Below, one piece after another: positions 8,485-16,928 of a DNA stretch of 64,000 nucleotides (within the stretch, counting starts at the first letter, position 1; each line of letters opens with the position of its first letter). The translations under genes and the position numbers were made by a program. This DNA comes from AV40 sp035568175. Its GTDB lineage: Bacteria; Verrucomicrobiota; Verrucomicrobiia; Chthoniobacterales; UBA10450. The stretch spans positions 62,001-126,000 of the forward strand of contig DATMON010000024.1 in NCBI GenBank assembly GCA_035568175.1, read 5' to 3'. Below the pieces are notes generated by a model, which was not told the DNA's origin, did not search any database, and was given only the letters and a program-made list of their open reading frames with translations.

Positions 8485-9408
8485 ATGCGAGCGAGCATAG
8501 AGCGGGCGAAAAGGGACCCGAGCCTCCTTCTTCTTTTTACACTCATTGCCACGTTCGTTTATTTCTTCGGTTGGCTTCATCTTTTTACTAACGGCAGACT
8601 TTCTACCTGGACCTGGGCGTGGCAGGCGTGGAATCCGGAAACAAATTACGAGCACGCCAAAATTATCCCGCTGATCGTCGCGTTCCTGATTTGGTACGAC
8701 CGCGATAAACTTAAGAATGCGCCGCTTGGATCGTCGCGTTGGGGATGGGCATTCATCGCAGTCGGATTATTTCTTTTCCTCGCCGGCGCCCGGACATTGC
8801 AAGCGCGGCTGACGCTGACCGCGCTGCCGGTCCTGCTTTTGGGAGTCGTGCTTTACGTTTGGGGGAAAGCGGTTGCTCGCGTCCTCCTTTTTCCAATTGC
8901 CTTCCTCTTGTTCATGGTGCCGCTGAATTTTCTCACCCAATCGACTTTCAAATTGCAATTTGTCGAAACCGGAATCGCGAGCGCGGTTTGTAATTTGATC
9001 GGCATCCACGTCAACACCATCGGGACATTGGTGAACTCGAACGACAACGCGTTCCATTTCCAGGTCGACGAAGGTTGCAGCGGCATCCGCTCATTGATGG
9101 CGATAGCAATGTTCTCCGCAATTTATGGACATCTGACGCAAAACAAGCTCTGGAAGAAATTGGCAATCTTTGCCGCCGCGCTTCTGTTCGCCGTCATCGG
9201 TAATGCGGGCCGTCTCATCTCGGTTTTTATAGTTGGGCGTTTCTTCGGGCAAGATTTGGCCGGCGGGCCCTATCACGCAGTGGCCGGTTTTATTTCCTTC
9301 GCCTGCGCATTCGTCGCGATGGTGCTTTTTGGGAAGTTGCTTAATATCAAACTCCCGCCGGTTAAACAGGCCGCGTCCTCGAAAGAGGCTCCGACTTATG
9401 ATTACTAG
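8485..9408 (+). CDS. Exosortase (exosortase/archaeosortase family transpeptidase)
   Basis: 307 residues from ATG 8485 (a TTG three bases upstream is also possible). It has about eight hydrophobic helices with the family's catalytic signature in order: Cys in DEGCSGIRS, Arg in NAGRLISV and His in GPYHAVAGF. Exosortases cleave C-terminal PEP-CTERM-like sorting tails at the inner membrane, usually in organisms that make exopolysaccharide. No sorting-signal protein is seen in this window. Its end overlaps the EpsI-like gene. Confidence 0.92.
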   Translation: MRASIERAKRDPSLLLLFTLIATFVYFFGWLHLFTNGRLSTWTWAWQAWNPETNYEHAKIIPLIVAFLIWYDRDKLKNAPLGSSRWGWAFIAVGLFLFLAGARTLQARLTLTALPVLLLGVVLYVWGKAVARVLLFPIAFLLFMVPLNFLTQSTFKLQFVETGIASAVCNLIGIHVNTIGTLVNSNDNAFHFQVDEGCSGIRSLMAIAMFSAIYGHLTQNKLWKKLAIFAAALLFAVIGNAGRLISVFIVGRFFGQDLAGGPYHAVAGFISFACAFVAMVLFGKLLNIKLPPVKQAASSKEAPTYDY

Positions 9409-10090
9409 TCGGTTGTTTCATGTTCAGTTGGTTTTGCTCGCGGGATTCGGCACTGTTTTTCTTTTACCGCGTTCCAACAACACGAGTCCCGTCGGAATCG
9501 CGATGACGTTGCCGGAGGTGATCGACGTGTGGATCGGTGATGACACCGGCATTACTGAGAAAGAGCGCGAGACACTGGCCAAGGACACCCAGTTCGTTCG
9601 CAAAATTTACACCGGGCCGGAGCGCGATCAGATCTTCGTCTCGATCGTTCTCTCGGGCGAAGACATGACGAATAGCATTCATCGGCCGGAGCGTTGTTTG
9701 CCGGCCCAGGGCTGGAACGTGCAGTCAACATCGAAACGCACCATCCAGGTTCCGGGAGGCAAAGCGCTCCAAGTCACGAGGCTGAAGAACATGCAAGTAA
9801 TCGAGACCCCGGATAAACGACGATTCACGCTATACAATCTCGATTACTATTGGTTCGTTGGTTACCGTGACATGACCGCGTCGCACCTGGCCCGGACCGG
9901 TATCGATCTTCGCGATCGAATTATAGGCGGCTATAGCCAGCGTTGGGCTTACATCACCGTGGCCGCCAACGTAACGCAAGGTTTGGCTCGACCAGAACGA
10001 ACGGAAGAACAAACCGCGGAGATGCTCGAAGACTTTATCCGGCGACTAACGTCGCGACTGCAAAAGGCCGACGGCGGTCCGTTGCTGTAA
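9398..10090 (+). CDS. EpsI-like exosortase-associated protein (DUF3485 type)
   Basis: About 230 residues from ATG 9398, which overlaps the exosortase stop by 11 bp. One N-terminal hydrophobic segment (about residues 5-22) is followed by a periplasmic domain with the HRPERCLPAQGW motif typical of EpsI, here with Cys in PERCLP, then LYNLDYYWFVG. The partner is fused to or adjacent to exosortase in many genomes; its exact role is unknown. The gene converges with the transaldolase gene with 6 bp between stops. Confidence 0.88.
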   Translation: MITSRLFHVQLVLLAGFGTVFLLPRSNNTSPVGIAMTLPEVIDVWIGDDTGITEKERETLAKDTQFVRKIYTGPERDQIFVSIVLSGEDMTNSIHRPERCLPAQGWNVQSTSKRTIQVPGGKALQVTRLKNMQVIETPDKRRFTLYNLDYYWFVGYRDMTASHLARTGIDLRDRIIGGYSQRWAYITVAANVTQGLARPERTEEQTAEMLEDFIRRLTSRLQKADGGPLL

Positions 10091-10096
10091 CAATCG

Positions 10097-10816
10097 TTAA
10101 AGTTTAAATCCCGCCGAGATTGCGTCTTGAGCGAACATTTTCACCGTATCGAGGGATAGTTCGGCAAGATCTTTGTGCCAAAGGGAGCGCGCCTTCTTCA
10201 AAATATCGGGAGGCACTGTTACGATATCGCAACCGCACAGCTCGGCCTGAACGATATTGAGGACCTCGCGAACGCTCGCCCAGAGCAATTCCGCGTTCGG
10301 CAATTGCCTGACAAGTTTCAGATTTTCCCGCATGAGAGGCATTGGATCGCGGCCGGTATCAGCGATGCGTCCCGCGAAAACAGAGACAACCGATGGAACT
10401 TTGGAATCCAATGCTTCAACCACGTGGCGGACCTGGTCGGTAGTAAGGATTGCAGTGATGTTCAGCCGGACGCCTTGCTTTGCCAGTTCACGGATGAGCG
10501 GGAGAGAAGGTTCGGCACGCGTGTTGGTGACCGGAATCTTCACGTAAACATTGCTCTGCCACTCCGAAATCTTTAGCGCCTGCCGGCGCATTTCCGGGAA
10601 CTCATCCGAGAAAACTTCAAAAGAGATCGGCTTTTCCTTGATCGCATCGAGAACCTCTCTCGCAAATTTTTCGTAATCGGCGATGCCCGCTTTTTTCATC
10701 AGGGTCGGATTAGTCGTTATACCTTTAACAAGTTCATCCGCATTGAGAGCGAGGAGCGCCGCTTTGTCAGCGCCGTCGGCGAAGATTTTAATTTTCAGAT
10801 CCGCGAGAGATTGCAT
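10097..10816 (-). CDS. Transaldolase/fructose-6-phosphate aldolase family protein
   Basis: 239 residues in the small TalC/FSA size class. ITTNPTLMKKAG and VYVKIPVT (Schiff-base Lys) sit on the expected barrel strands, followed by LNITAILTTDQ and VSVFAGRIADTGRDP. It either transfers dihydroxyacetone, making sedoheptulose 7-phosphate, or acts as an F6P aldolase; the sequence alone does not decide. Its place at the end of an operon that makes GDP-heptose from sedoheptulose 7-phosphate suggests the first role (inference). It is the last gene of the glf-to-tal operon. Confidence 0.9.
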   Translation of the reverse strand: MQSLADLKIKIFADGADKAALLALNADELVKGITTNPTLMKKAGIADYEKFAREVLDAIKEKPISFEVFSDEFPEMRRQALKISEWQSNVYVKIPVTNTRAEPSLPLIRELAKQGVRLNITAILTTDQVRHVVEALDSKVPSVVSVFAGRIADTGRDPMPLMRENLKLVRQLPNAELLWASVREVLNIVQAELCGCDIVTVPPDILKKARSLWHKDLAELSLDTVKMFAQDAISAGFKL

Positions 10817-10828
10817 TTGAGCCAGAAC

Positions 10829-11404
10829 CTATTCCTTCAGTGGTGGCGCGGCAACTTCGACAATGATCTGCGCTGCTTCGAGAAGATTTCTGACGCGATA
10901 GTGTGGAGATTTTTTCAGCAGTTCAGAGTATCCGTGATCGACAAAAATCGTGCGGCAGCCAGCCGCATGCCCGCAGTCAACATCGCGCCAACGATCTCCG
11001 ACCATGAAACTTTGATCCAGATCGACATCGAGCGCCTGGGCCGCGTGTTTCAACATTCCCGGGTTCGGTTTTCTGAATTCCGATGAATCATCGCAGTCGT
11101 AACACACTTCGAAGCGATCGATTGGGAGGGATTCAGAAATCCGTTCGTTGATCTGTTCAACACTTTTTCGATCGATCGTTCCGCGTCCGACTTCCGGTTG
11201 GTTCGTAACAACCACGAGATGAAAACCTCTTTCTTTAAGAAGCTCGCAGGCTTTCTCAACATCAGGCAAAAGTTCCAGCTCCCGCACGTTTGCCGGTGAG
11301 AACGGTTTTCCATCTCGAACAATGGTGCGGTTGATCACGCCGTCTCGATCGAGAAAAACCGCGCGTTGCTTTGCCCGATTTGTTTTTACCGGGTGCTTTC
11401 CCAT
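10829..11404 (-). CDS. gmhB: GmhB-like HAD phosphatase (heptose 1,7-bisphosphate 7-phosphatase)
   Basis: 191 residues from ATG 11404. The longer upstream frame is antisense noise over the SIS gene. HAD motifs are FLDRDGVINR, VVVTNQP, FRKPNPGML and GDRWRDVDCG. The family removes the 7-phosphate of D-glycero-D-manno-heptose 1,7-bisphosphate. The zinc loop of classical GmhB is shortened to CYDCDDSSEFRKP, with fewer Cys/His ligands than usual. It overlaps the SIS gene by 19 bp and sits with the isomerase, kinase and nucleotidyltransferase of the same pathway. Confidence 0.85.
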   Translation of the reverse strand: MGKHPVKTNRAKQRAVFLDRDGVINRTIVRDGKPFSPANVRELELLPDVEKACELLKERGFHLVVVTNQPEVGRGTIDRKSVEQINERISESLPIDRFEVCYDCDDSSEFRKPNPGMLKHAAQALDVDLDQSFMVGDRWRDVDCGHAAGCRTIFVDHGYSELLKKSPHYRVRNLLEAAQIIVEVAAPPLKE

Positions 11405-11982
11405 TTTGTAGGCGCCTGCTTCAGCTTTGGATGCGAAACGAGCAAATGCCAGATGACGGCTTGAAACGCTTCCGTATGCGGCGTGACGTGCGCTTTGTTC
11501 GTTGTCGGAACGAGAATGCAAGCGTCTGCTACTTGGGCGGTATGTCCGCCGTCCCGGCCGACGATGCCCAGAATCGCAGCTCCCATTTTCCGAGCAAAAT
11601 CCAAAGCGGCCACAAGATTCGGACTGACATTTCGCCCGGCGTCGCCGCCGCCGACCGAAAAAACAAGAATTGCATCTTTGGCTGAGAGGCGGCTTCCTTT
11701 CAACCATTCGACGAAAACGGATTGCCAACCCTCATCGTTTGTTCGAGCGGTCAGTTCCGAAACGTTGTCTGTCGGCGCATAACATTCGAAGCCGCAGATT
11801 TTCCTAAAATCGTTAACCGCATGCGAAGCGTTGGCGGCGCTTCCACCAACGCCGAGAATAAACAGGCGTCCGCCGCGGGACCGGACTTTGTCGAGAAGTG
11901 CAACCGCGCCTTCGATCAAGGCAGGGTCGAGGTTGGCGGCGACCTGTTTAACTTCCTCGAGATAATCGGCGGCGAAATTCAT
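11386..11982 (-). CDS. gmhA: SIS-domain sedoheptulose 7-phosphate isomerase (GmhA-like)
   Basis: 198 residues with the SIS fold signature GVGGSAANASHAVNDF, Ser-rich loop VFSVGGGDAGRNVSPNL and HTEAFQAVIWHLLVSHP. GmhA-type enzymes convert sedoheptulose 7-phosphate to D-glycero-D-manno-heptose 7-phosphate. The pathway assignment is supported by the adjacent hddA-like kinase, gmhB-like phosphatase and hddC-like nucleotidyltransferase. It lies about 30 bp downstream of the nucleotidyltransferase on the same strand. Confidence 0.87.
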   Translation of the reverse strand: MNFAADYLEEVKQVAANLDPALIEGAVALLDKVRSRGGRLFILGVGGSAANASHAVNDFRKICGFECYAPTDNVSELTARTNDEGWQSVFVEWLKGSRLSAKDAILVFSVGGGDAGRNVSPNLVAALDFARKMGAAILGIVGRDGGHTAQVADACILVPTTNKAHVTPHTEAFQAVIWHLLVSHPKLKQAPTKWESTR

Positions 11983-12011
11983 CAGAAGCTAAGCTAACAC
12001 ATTTCGTGCCG

Positions 12012-12713
12012 TCACGACGCGGACTTTGCCTGGGCCGCGGCGTAAAGTTCCGGAGTGTCGATGGCGATCAATTCTTTCTCCAACTTGTAACCAAACACAG
12101 CCTGTTTATCCGCGAGCAGTTTTGGAATGATATCATATCCGAAGTCGGACTTGCCCGGCGGAATGAAGGCAAGCACTTCGGGATCGAGCACGTAAATACC
12201 GGCGCTAACCAGGTTGGACGTCTGTGCCTTGGCCGCAGGTTTTTCGATGAAACGCCTGACTCTGTCGCCCGCGCCCAGTTCGATCATTCCGCTTTGTGAA
12301 ACATCATCCCGGTGGTGGACTGCGACCGTGACGAACGAGCGTTTTTCCTCGTGAAACTTTTCCAGAGCTCGCAGATCAAGGTCGACATAGTTGTCGCCAT
12401 AGAGAACGAGAATGTCGTCACCGGCGAGCCGGTCGCGAAAATTATTGAGCGCGCCCGCGGTCCCGAGCAATTCCGGCTCGTAGGAATAGGTGATCGTTAG
12501 ACTAAAGCGGCTTCCATCTCCCGCGAATGCGCGAATCTGGTCGCTCAGGTGATGCGTGTTGATGAAGATATTTTTGATTTTCGCGGCCGCACAAAGCTCG
12601 AGTTGATGTCCGAGAATCGGTTTTCCGCGCACCGGGAGGAGCGGTTTTGGAATTTTCTGCGTCAGTTCCTTTAGCCGGGTTCCTTCTCCGGCGGCTAAAA
12701 TGACCGCGTTCAC
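12012..12713 (-). CDS. Sugar-1-phosphate nucleotidyltransferase (HddC-like guanylyltransferase)
   Basis: About 233 residues from a GTG at 12713 that overlaps the preceding epimerase stop (GTGA). The N-terminus is NAVILAAGEGTRLKELTQ, followed by PKPLLPVRGKPI, GTAGALNN, LYGDNYVDLDL and FIEKP. These motifs fit the mannose-1-P guanylyl/HddC branch. The context (GHMP heptose kinase, SIS isomerase, HAD phosphatase) favours GDP-D-glycero-alpha-D-manno-heptose as product, but nucleotide choice cannot be proved from motifs. Confidence 0.85.
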   Translation of the reverse strand: MNAVILAAGEGTRLKELTQKIPKPLLPVRGKPILGHQLELCAAAKIKNIFINTHHLSDQIRAFAGDGSRFSLTITYSYEPELLGTAGALNNFRDRLAGDDILVLYGDNYVDLDLRALEKFHEEKRSFVTVAVHHRDDVSQSGMIELGAGDRVRRFIEKPAAKAQTSNLVSAGIYVLDPEVLAFIPPGKSDFGYDIIPKLLADKQAVFGYKLEKELIAIDTPELYAAAQAKSAS

Positions 12714-13642
12714 AATCTTCCCGCAGCCATTTCGCCTTTGATGAAATCGATCGACGATTTCAACCCGTCCTTCAATCCAACGCGAGGACTCCAACCCAGT
12801 TTCTTCGCCTTCTCGATGCTCGCCAGGGTGGTTAATGCTTCGCCGGGCAGATCGGCCTGGTAGATCGGTTCCAATTTCGATCCGAGAAGCTCGCGAACGA
12901 TTCGAAAGATTTCATTCACGGAATAGTTTTCGCCCGACCCGAGGTTAAAAACATTGCCGGTGGTTTGGTCGTCCTGCATGCAAAGCAGATGGAAATCATT
13001 CACGTCATCTACGTGCACAAAATCGCGGCGTTTTTCGCCAGAACCGTAAATGGTCGGGCGTTCGTTCTTAAGCAGCTTGATAATGAACGCGCTGAAAAGA
13101 GGTGGAATCGTCCGGCGATAGTCCTGCCTCGGGCCGTAAACGCAAAAATATCGAAGCGCTGTCCATTTCAATCCGTACCATCGCGAATACGCCTCCGCGA
13201 AAAACTTCGTCGCCATCTTGCTCGCAGCGTAAAAGGTCTGCGGATGCTCGTCTTCTTCCGGCGTCGGCAACAGCTTGCTCCCTTCGTAAACGGACGACGA
13301 TTCCGCGTAGATCATTTTTTTTATTTTGGCACGGCGGGCCGCTTCGAAAACGTTGGCGGTTCCCGTCACGTTGATGTCCGCCGTCTCCACCGGATCGTCC
13401 TGGCAATCGGCAATGCAATTCTTCGCGGCAAGATGAAAGACGATGTCGATCTGGTCGAACAGCGGATAAATGTCCGGTGAGCGAACGTCCGCTTGGTGGA
13501 ATTCAACTCCGGCCGGAACCTGCTCGCGCAGTCCGTAAGCCAGATTATCCAAACCAACGACGCGATGACCTTCGCGCAGCAGTCGTTCGGCCAAATTCGA
13601 GCCAATGAATCCGGCGACGCCAGTTATGAGAATGGTTTGCAT
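12710..13642 (-). CDS. NAD-dependent sugar epimerase/dehydratase (extended SDR)
   Basis: 310 residues with GVAGFIGSNLAERLL, FHLAAKN, SSSVYEG, the catalytic YAASK and RYFCVYGPRQ. It resembles nucleotide-sugar 4-epimerases or dehydratases. Lying between the heptose kinase and nucleotidyltransferase, it may modify GDP-heptose or another nucleotide sugar (inference). The start ATG at 13642 leaves 18 bp after the kinase stop. Confidence 0.85.
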   Translation of the reverse strand: MQTILITGVAGFIGSNLAERLLREGHRVVGLDNLAYGLREQVPAGVEFHQADVRSPDIYPLFDQIDIVFHLAAKNCIADCQDDPVETADINVTGTANVFEAARRAKIKKMIYAESSSVYEGSKLLPTPEEDEHPQTFYAASKMATKFFAEAYSRWYGLKWTALRYFCVYGPRQDYRRTIPPLFSAFIIKLLKNERPTIYGSGEKRRDFVHVDDVNDFHLLCMQDDQTTGNVFNLGSGENYSVNEIFRIVRELLGSKLEPIYQADLPGEALTTLASIEKAKKLGWSPRVGLKDGLKSSIDFIKGEMAAGRL

Positions 13643-13660
13643 CGAGAGCGGCAGTGAAGT

Positions 13661-14656
13661 TCAAACATTCACCAGCACAGTGCTGCCATTCCAATCGAAC
13701 TTAAAATCCATGTAACGCAGACCGGCTGCCTCCAGCGCGCTGCGCAGTGGCTTGCGCTGGCCCGGCTCGATGCAAAAGACCATGAATCCACCGCCGCCGG
13801 CGCCCATGACTTTGCCACCGAGAGCGCCGTTCTTCATCGCAAGATCGTAATATTCATCAATTTTCTTTAGCGACATCTTCGAGGAAATTTTCTTCTTCTC
13901 CATCCAGTGTTCGTGCATCAGTTTTCCGAACGCAGTGACATCGCCTTTCTGCAAAGCCTCGGCACTTTGCGCGCCGATTTCCTTAATGCGATGCATCGAC
14001 TTGATCGCAGCCGATTCGTCGGCACTGACCTTGTTGCCTTGCTCGGCTAGTATCTCGCTGGCGTCGCGCTCGACGTGGGTGTAAAACATCAAGAGCCGGT
14101 TCTCCAACTCGTTAACGACTTCGTGTTCCAATTCGAGCGGCGAGACTGTTACTGAGCCGTTGCGATCGATTTCCATAACCTTGATTCCGCCGAAAGCGGC
14201 CGCGAATTGGTCCTGCTTACCAACCGGTTTATTCGCCAACTCCATCTCGATTTTGCACGCTTCCTCGGCCAGGTCGTGCACGGAAATATGCCGCCGCAAC
14301 ATCGCGTTTAAACCATTCAGTAATCCAACGGCATAAGAACCGGACGATCCCATTCCAGTCCCGGCGGACAGATCGGCCGTGGATGTGATCTCGATGGGTT
14401 GGTGAAGTTTGAGATAGCGAAGTGTTTCGCGTGCCAGATCGTGTTGAATTTTGTTGAGCTCACCGAGACCGACACTTTCCGATTTGGAATATTTTACTTT
14501 AATCCGATCCACCAGCGCCGGCTGGTTGATGCTGATGAACATGTACTTGTTGATCGCGGCGGTAATCAGATGGCCGCCGAACTTTTTGTAATACGCCGGC
14601 AAGTCAGTGCCGCCGCCACCAAGAGGCAAACGAAAAGGCGTTCGAACGAGAATCAT
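13661..14656 (-). CDS. hddA: GHMP kinase, D-glycero-D-manno-heptose 7-phosphate kinase (HddA-like)
   Basis: 331 residues from ATG 14656, the usual start (MILVRTPFRLPLGGGGTDLP); an in-frame extension upstream into galE was rejected. GHMP signatures are RLPLGGGGTDLP, the P-loop-like GTGMGSSGSYAVGLL and C-terminal KVMGAGGGGFMVF. The family phosphorylates heptose 7-phosphate at C1 in the GDP-heptose route. It overlaps neither neighbour and lies 2 bp after galE. Confidence 0.9.
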   Translation of the reverse strand: MILVRTPFRLPLGGGGTDLPAYYKKFGGHLITAAINKYMFISINQPALVDRIKVKYSKSESVGLGELNKIQHDLARETLRYLKLHQPIEITSTADLSAGTGMGSSGSYAVGLLNGLNAMLRRHISVHDLAEEACKIEMELANKPVGKQDQFAAAFGGIKVMEIDRNGSVTVSPLELEHEVVNELENRLLMFYTHVERDASEILAEQGNKVSADESAAIKSMHRIKEIGAQSAEALQKGDVTAFGKLMHEHWMEKKKISSKMSLKKIDEYYDLAMKNGALGGKVMGAGGGGFMVFCIEPGQRKPLRSALEAAGLRYMDFKFDWNGSTVLVNV

Positions 14657-14658
14657 AC

Positions 14659-15654
14659 TTAAGACTTCGAGTATCCGTGCGGGTGCGCCTGATGCCAGTC
14701 CCACGCGGTTTTGACAATGTCGCGAATGAGCGGGTAGCGCGGCTTCCAGCCCAGTAACTCTTTCGCCTTGTGCGAGCTTGCTACCATGACGGCCGCGTCG
14801 CCGGCGCGCCGCTTGACAATTTTCGCCGGAATGGCGCGCGCTGCTACTTCGCGCGCAGCGTCGATCACTTCCCGAACGGTGTAACCGTCCCCGTTGCCGA
14901 GGTTGAAAGCTTCAAAAGGATATTTGTCCAAATTCTCCAACCCCGAAATATGCGCGCGCGCGAGATCGATCACGTGGGTGTAATCGCGAACGCATGTGCC
15001 ATCGCGAGTCGGATAATCGTCTCCATAAATGGAAATTTCTTTCCTTTGACCGAGCGCGACCTGCAATACGAGCGGAATGAGGTGGCTCTCCGACTTATGC
15101 GCTTCGCCGTATTTTTTCGATGCGCCGGCGGCGTTGAAATAACGAAACGAGATCGAGCGCAGACCGTGAATTTTGTAGTACCACTGTAGAATCTGCTCGA
15201 AAATCCATTTGGATTGTCCGTAGGAATTTGCCGGTTCTTTGCGATGCGTTTCCGGCATCGGAATTTCTTCTGCTTCGCCATAAACAGCGGATGTTGATGA
15301 GAAGATAAAATCTTTTACGTCGTGTTTGACCATGGCGTTTAAGATTTTCATGCCGTCGACGATGTTAGCGTTGAAATAACGAAACGGATTCGTCATGGAA
15401 TATTCGATCACCGTTTCGCCGGCGAAGTGCATCACGCCATCGAACCGGTGGGCGGCAAAAATCTCATCCACCAGTTTTTCGTCTGCCATCGAGCCTTCGA
15501 TAAAGGTCGCATCCGGGTGAACAGCGTCCCGATGGCCTTCGTAAAGATTGTCCAGGACAACAATTTCGTACTTGGCGTCGTTCGCCATTTCTTCGGCCGT
15601 CACGCTGCCGACATAACCGGCGCCACCAATCAAAAGGATTTTTCGTTTAGCCAT
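14659..15654 (-). CDS. galE: UDP-glucose 4-epimerase GalE
   Basis: 331 residues, the usual GalE length. GGAGYVGSVTAEEM, VVLDNLYEGHRDAV, SSTSAVYG, the catalytic YGQSKWIFEQ, and RYFNAAGAS are all present. It interconverts UDP-glucose and UDP-galactose in the cytoplasm, giving the substrate for the UDP-galactopyranose mutase encoded at the head of this operon. Followed by the hddA-like kinase. Confidence 0.95.
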   Translation of the reverse strand: MAKRKILLIGGAGYVGSVTAEEMANDAKYEIVVLDNLYEGHRDAVHPDATFIEGSMADEKLVDEIFAAHRFDGVMHFAGETVIEYSMTNPFRYFNANIVDGMKILNAMVKHDVKDFIFSSTSAVYGEAEEIPMPETHRKEPANSYGQSKWIFEQILQWYYKIHGLRSISFRYFNAAGASKKYGEAHKSESHLIPLVLQVALGQRKEISIYGDDYPTRDGTCVRDYTHVIDLARAHISGLENLDKYPFEAFNLGNGDGYTVREVIDAAREVAARAIPAKIVKRRAGDAAVMVASSHKAKELLGWKPRYPLIRDIVKTAWDWHQAHPHGYSKS

Positions 15655-15695
15655 CGAATGTCTCGGACGCTATGAAGCAGATCGCGAACCGCAAG

Positions 15696-16928
15696 TTATG
15701 TTCTCGCGGGGAATGTCGATGCTGGAATGGCGGTGAGTCGGCCTATTGCATCATCGTAAATCTGCATCAGAGATTCGTAGGCATGGTCGGCTGTGTATTC
15801 GCGAAGAAATTTCGCGCGTGCGGCAGCGCCCAATTTTTCTCGGAGGGCAGCGCCACCGTCATGGGAAAACATCCGGCCGATCTTCGCCGCAAGATCCGCG
15901 GATTTTCCCGGCTCAAACAGCAAGCCGGTAATTTCGTCGTCGATCACATCCGGTAAGGTGCCGAGTCGGCTGGCAACGATCGGAACACCGCATGCGCTCG
16001 CTTCGAGAATTGTGTGCGGAAACGCTTCATACCAGAGCGAAGGAATCACGAGCGCGCCTGCGCGCTTCATTTCATCAATGACCTCGTCATGTGAGCGACG
16101 TCCCAGATATTCGACGCCCGCATCTGGATTGGCTGCGACAAACGCCACCACGTTTTCACGGGTCGGGCCATCGCCAATGATTCGAAGCTGCGGAAGCGTG
16201 CCGGGCATTGCTATCCGCCAGATGTTGAGCAACAGATCAATTCCCTTTTCCGGCGTCAATCTTCCGACGTGCAAGACTGTGTTTTCGCCGCACCCGATGC
16301 GTCCCCCCGGATCGGGCGAGTGCCAGTTTGGTTTGACTACGATTTTCTCAACCGGTAAGCCGCCTTGAGCGAGCTTTGCCTTCATGAACGACGTCGGCAC
16401 GATGAAAGACGAAATGCAGTCACGCCACGTGCCCATCTTTCGATGTCGATACAAACTCAAAGACAAAGCGGCGCTTTGCAGGCGCGATTGGCGATAACAA
16501 GCGTATCGAACATTTCGCCAGAGGGAGTGCTCAAGGCATTCCTCACAGATACGATGGTCGCGCAGGAACGTTCCGATCGGACACACTGGCCGGTAGTTAT
16601 AAAGTGTCTGGACAACCGGCACTCCCTCGTCGCGGCAGGCATGAAAAATCGAAGGACTAATCAACACCAACGTGTTGTAGACGTGAACGATGTCGGGCCG
16701 ATTGTTCCGTAACGATTTTCGAACTGCCTGATACGTTTCCTCCGACCAGCTCGTGCGCCAGAAGAGTGCGGCCTTCTGCAGGACGCTAAAGTTTTCGAGT
16801 TCCTTATTGTCGCGCGAGTAGATCGATACCTCGTGTCCGCGGCTGGCAAAAAGTTCTGGCTCGGACCGATACCATTGGTTTTCGCCGCCATGCTGCTGGT
16901 AATAATTGAATGCGTAGAGAATTTTCAC
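15696..16928 (-). CDS. Family 4 glycosyltransferase (GT-B)
   Basis: 410 residues. GGENQW near the N-terminus, VLHVGRLTPEKGIDLLL and the C-terminal EAFPHTILEASACGVPIVAS carry the donor-binding E-x7-E of GT4 retaining transferases. A probable GTG start (16928) overlaps the previous gene's stop (GTGA). It is cytoplasmic and membrane-associated and adds a sugar to a lipid-linked oligosaccharide; donor and acceptor unknown. Confidence 0.9.
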   Translation of the reverse strand: MKILYAFNYYQQHGGENQWYRSEPELFASRGHEVSIYSRDNKELENFSVLQKAALFWRTSWSEETYQAVRKSLRNNRPDIVHVYNTLVLISPSIFHACRDEGVPVVQTLYNYRPVCPIGTFLRDHRICEECLEHSLWRNVRYACYRQSRLQSAALSLSLYRHRKMGTWRDCISSFIVPTSFMKAKLAQGGLPVEKIVVKPNWHSPDPGGRIGCGENTVLHVGRLTPEKGIDLLLNIWRIAMPGTLPQLRIIGDGPTRENVVAFVAANPDAGVEYLGRRSHDEVIDEMKRAGALVIPSLWYEAFPHTILEASACGVPIVASRLGTLPDVIDDEITGLLFEPGKSADLAAKIGRMFSHDGGAALREKLGAAARAKFLREYTADHAYESLMQIYDDAIGRLTAIPASTFPART

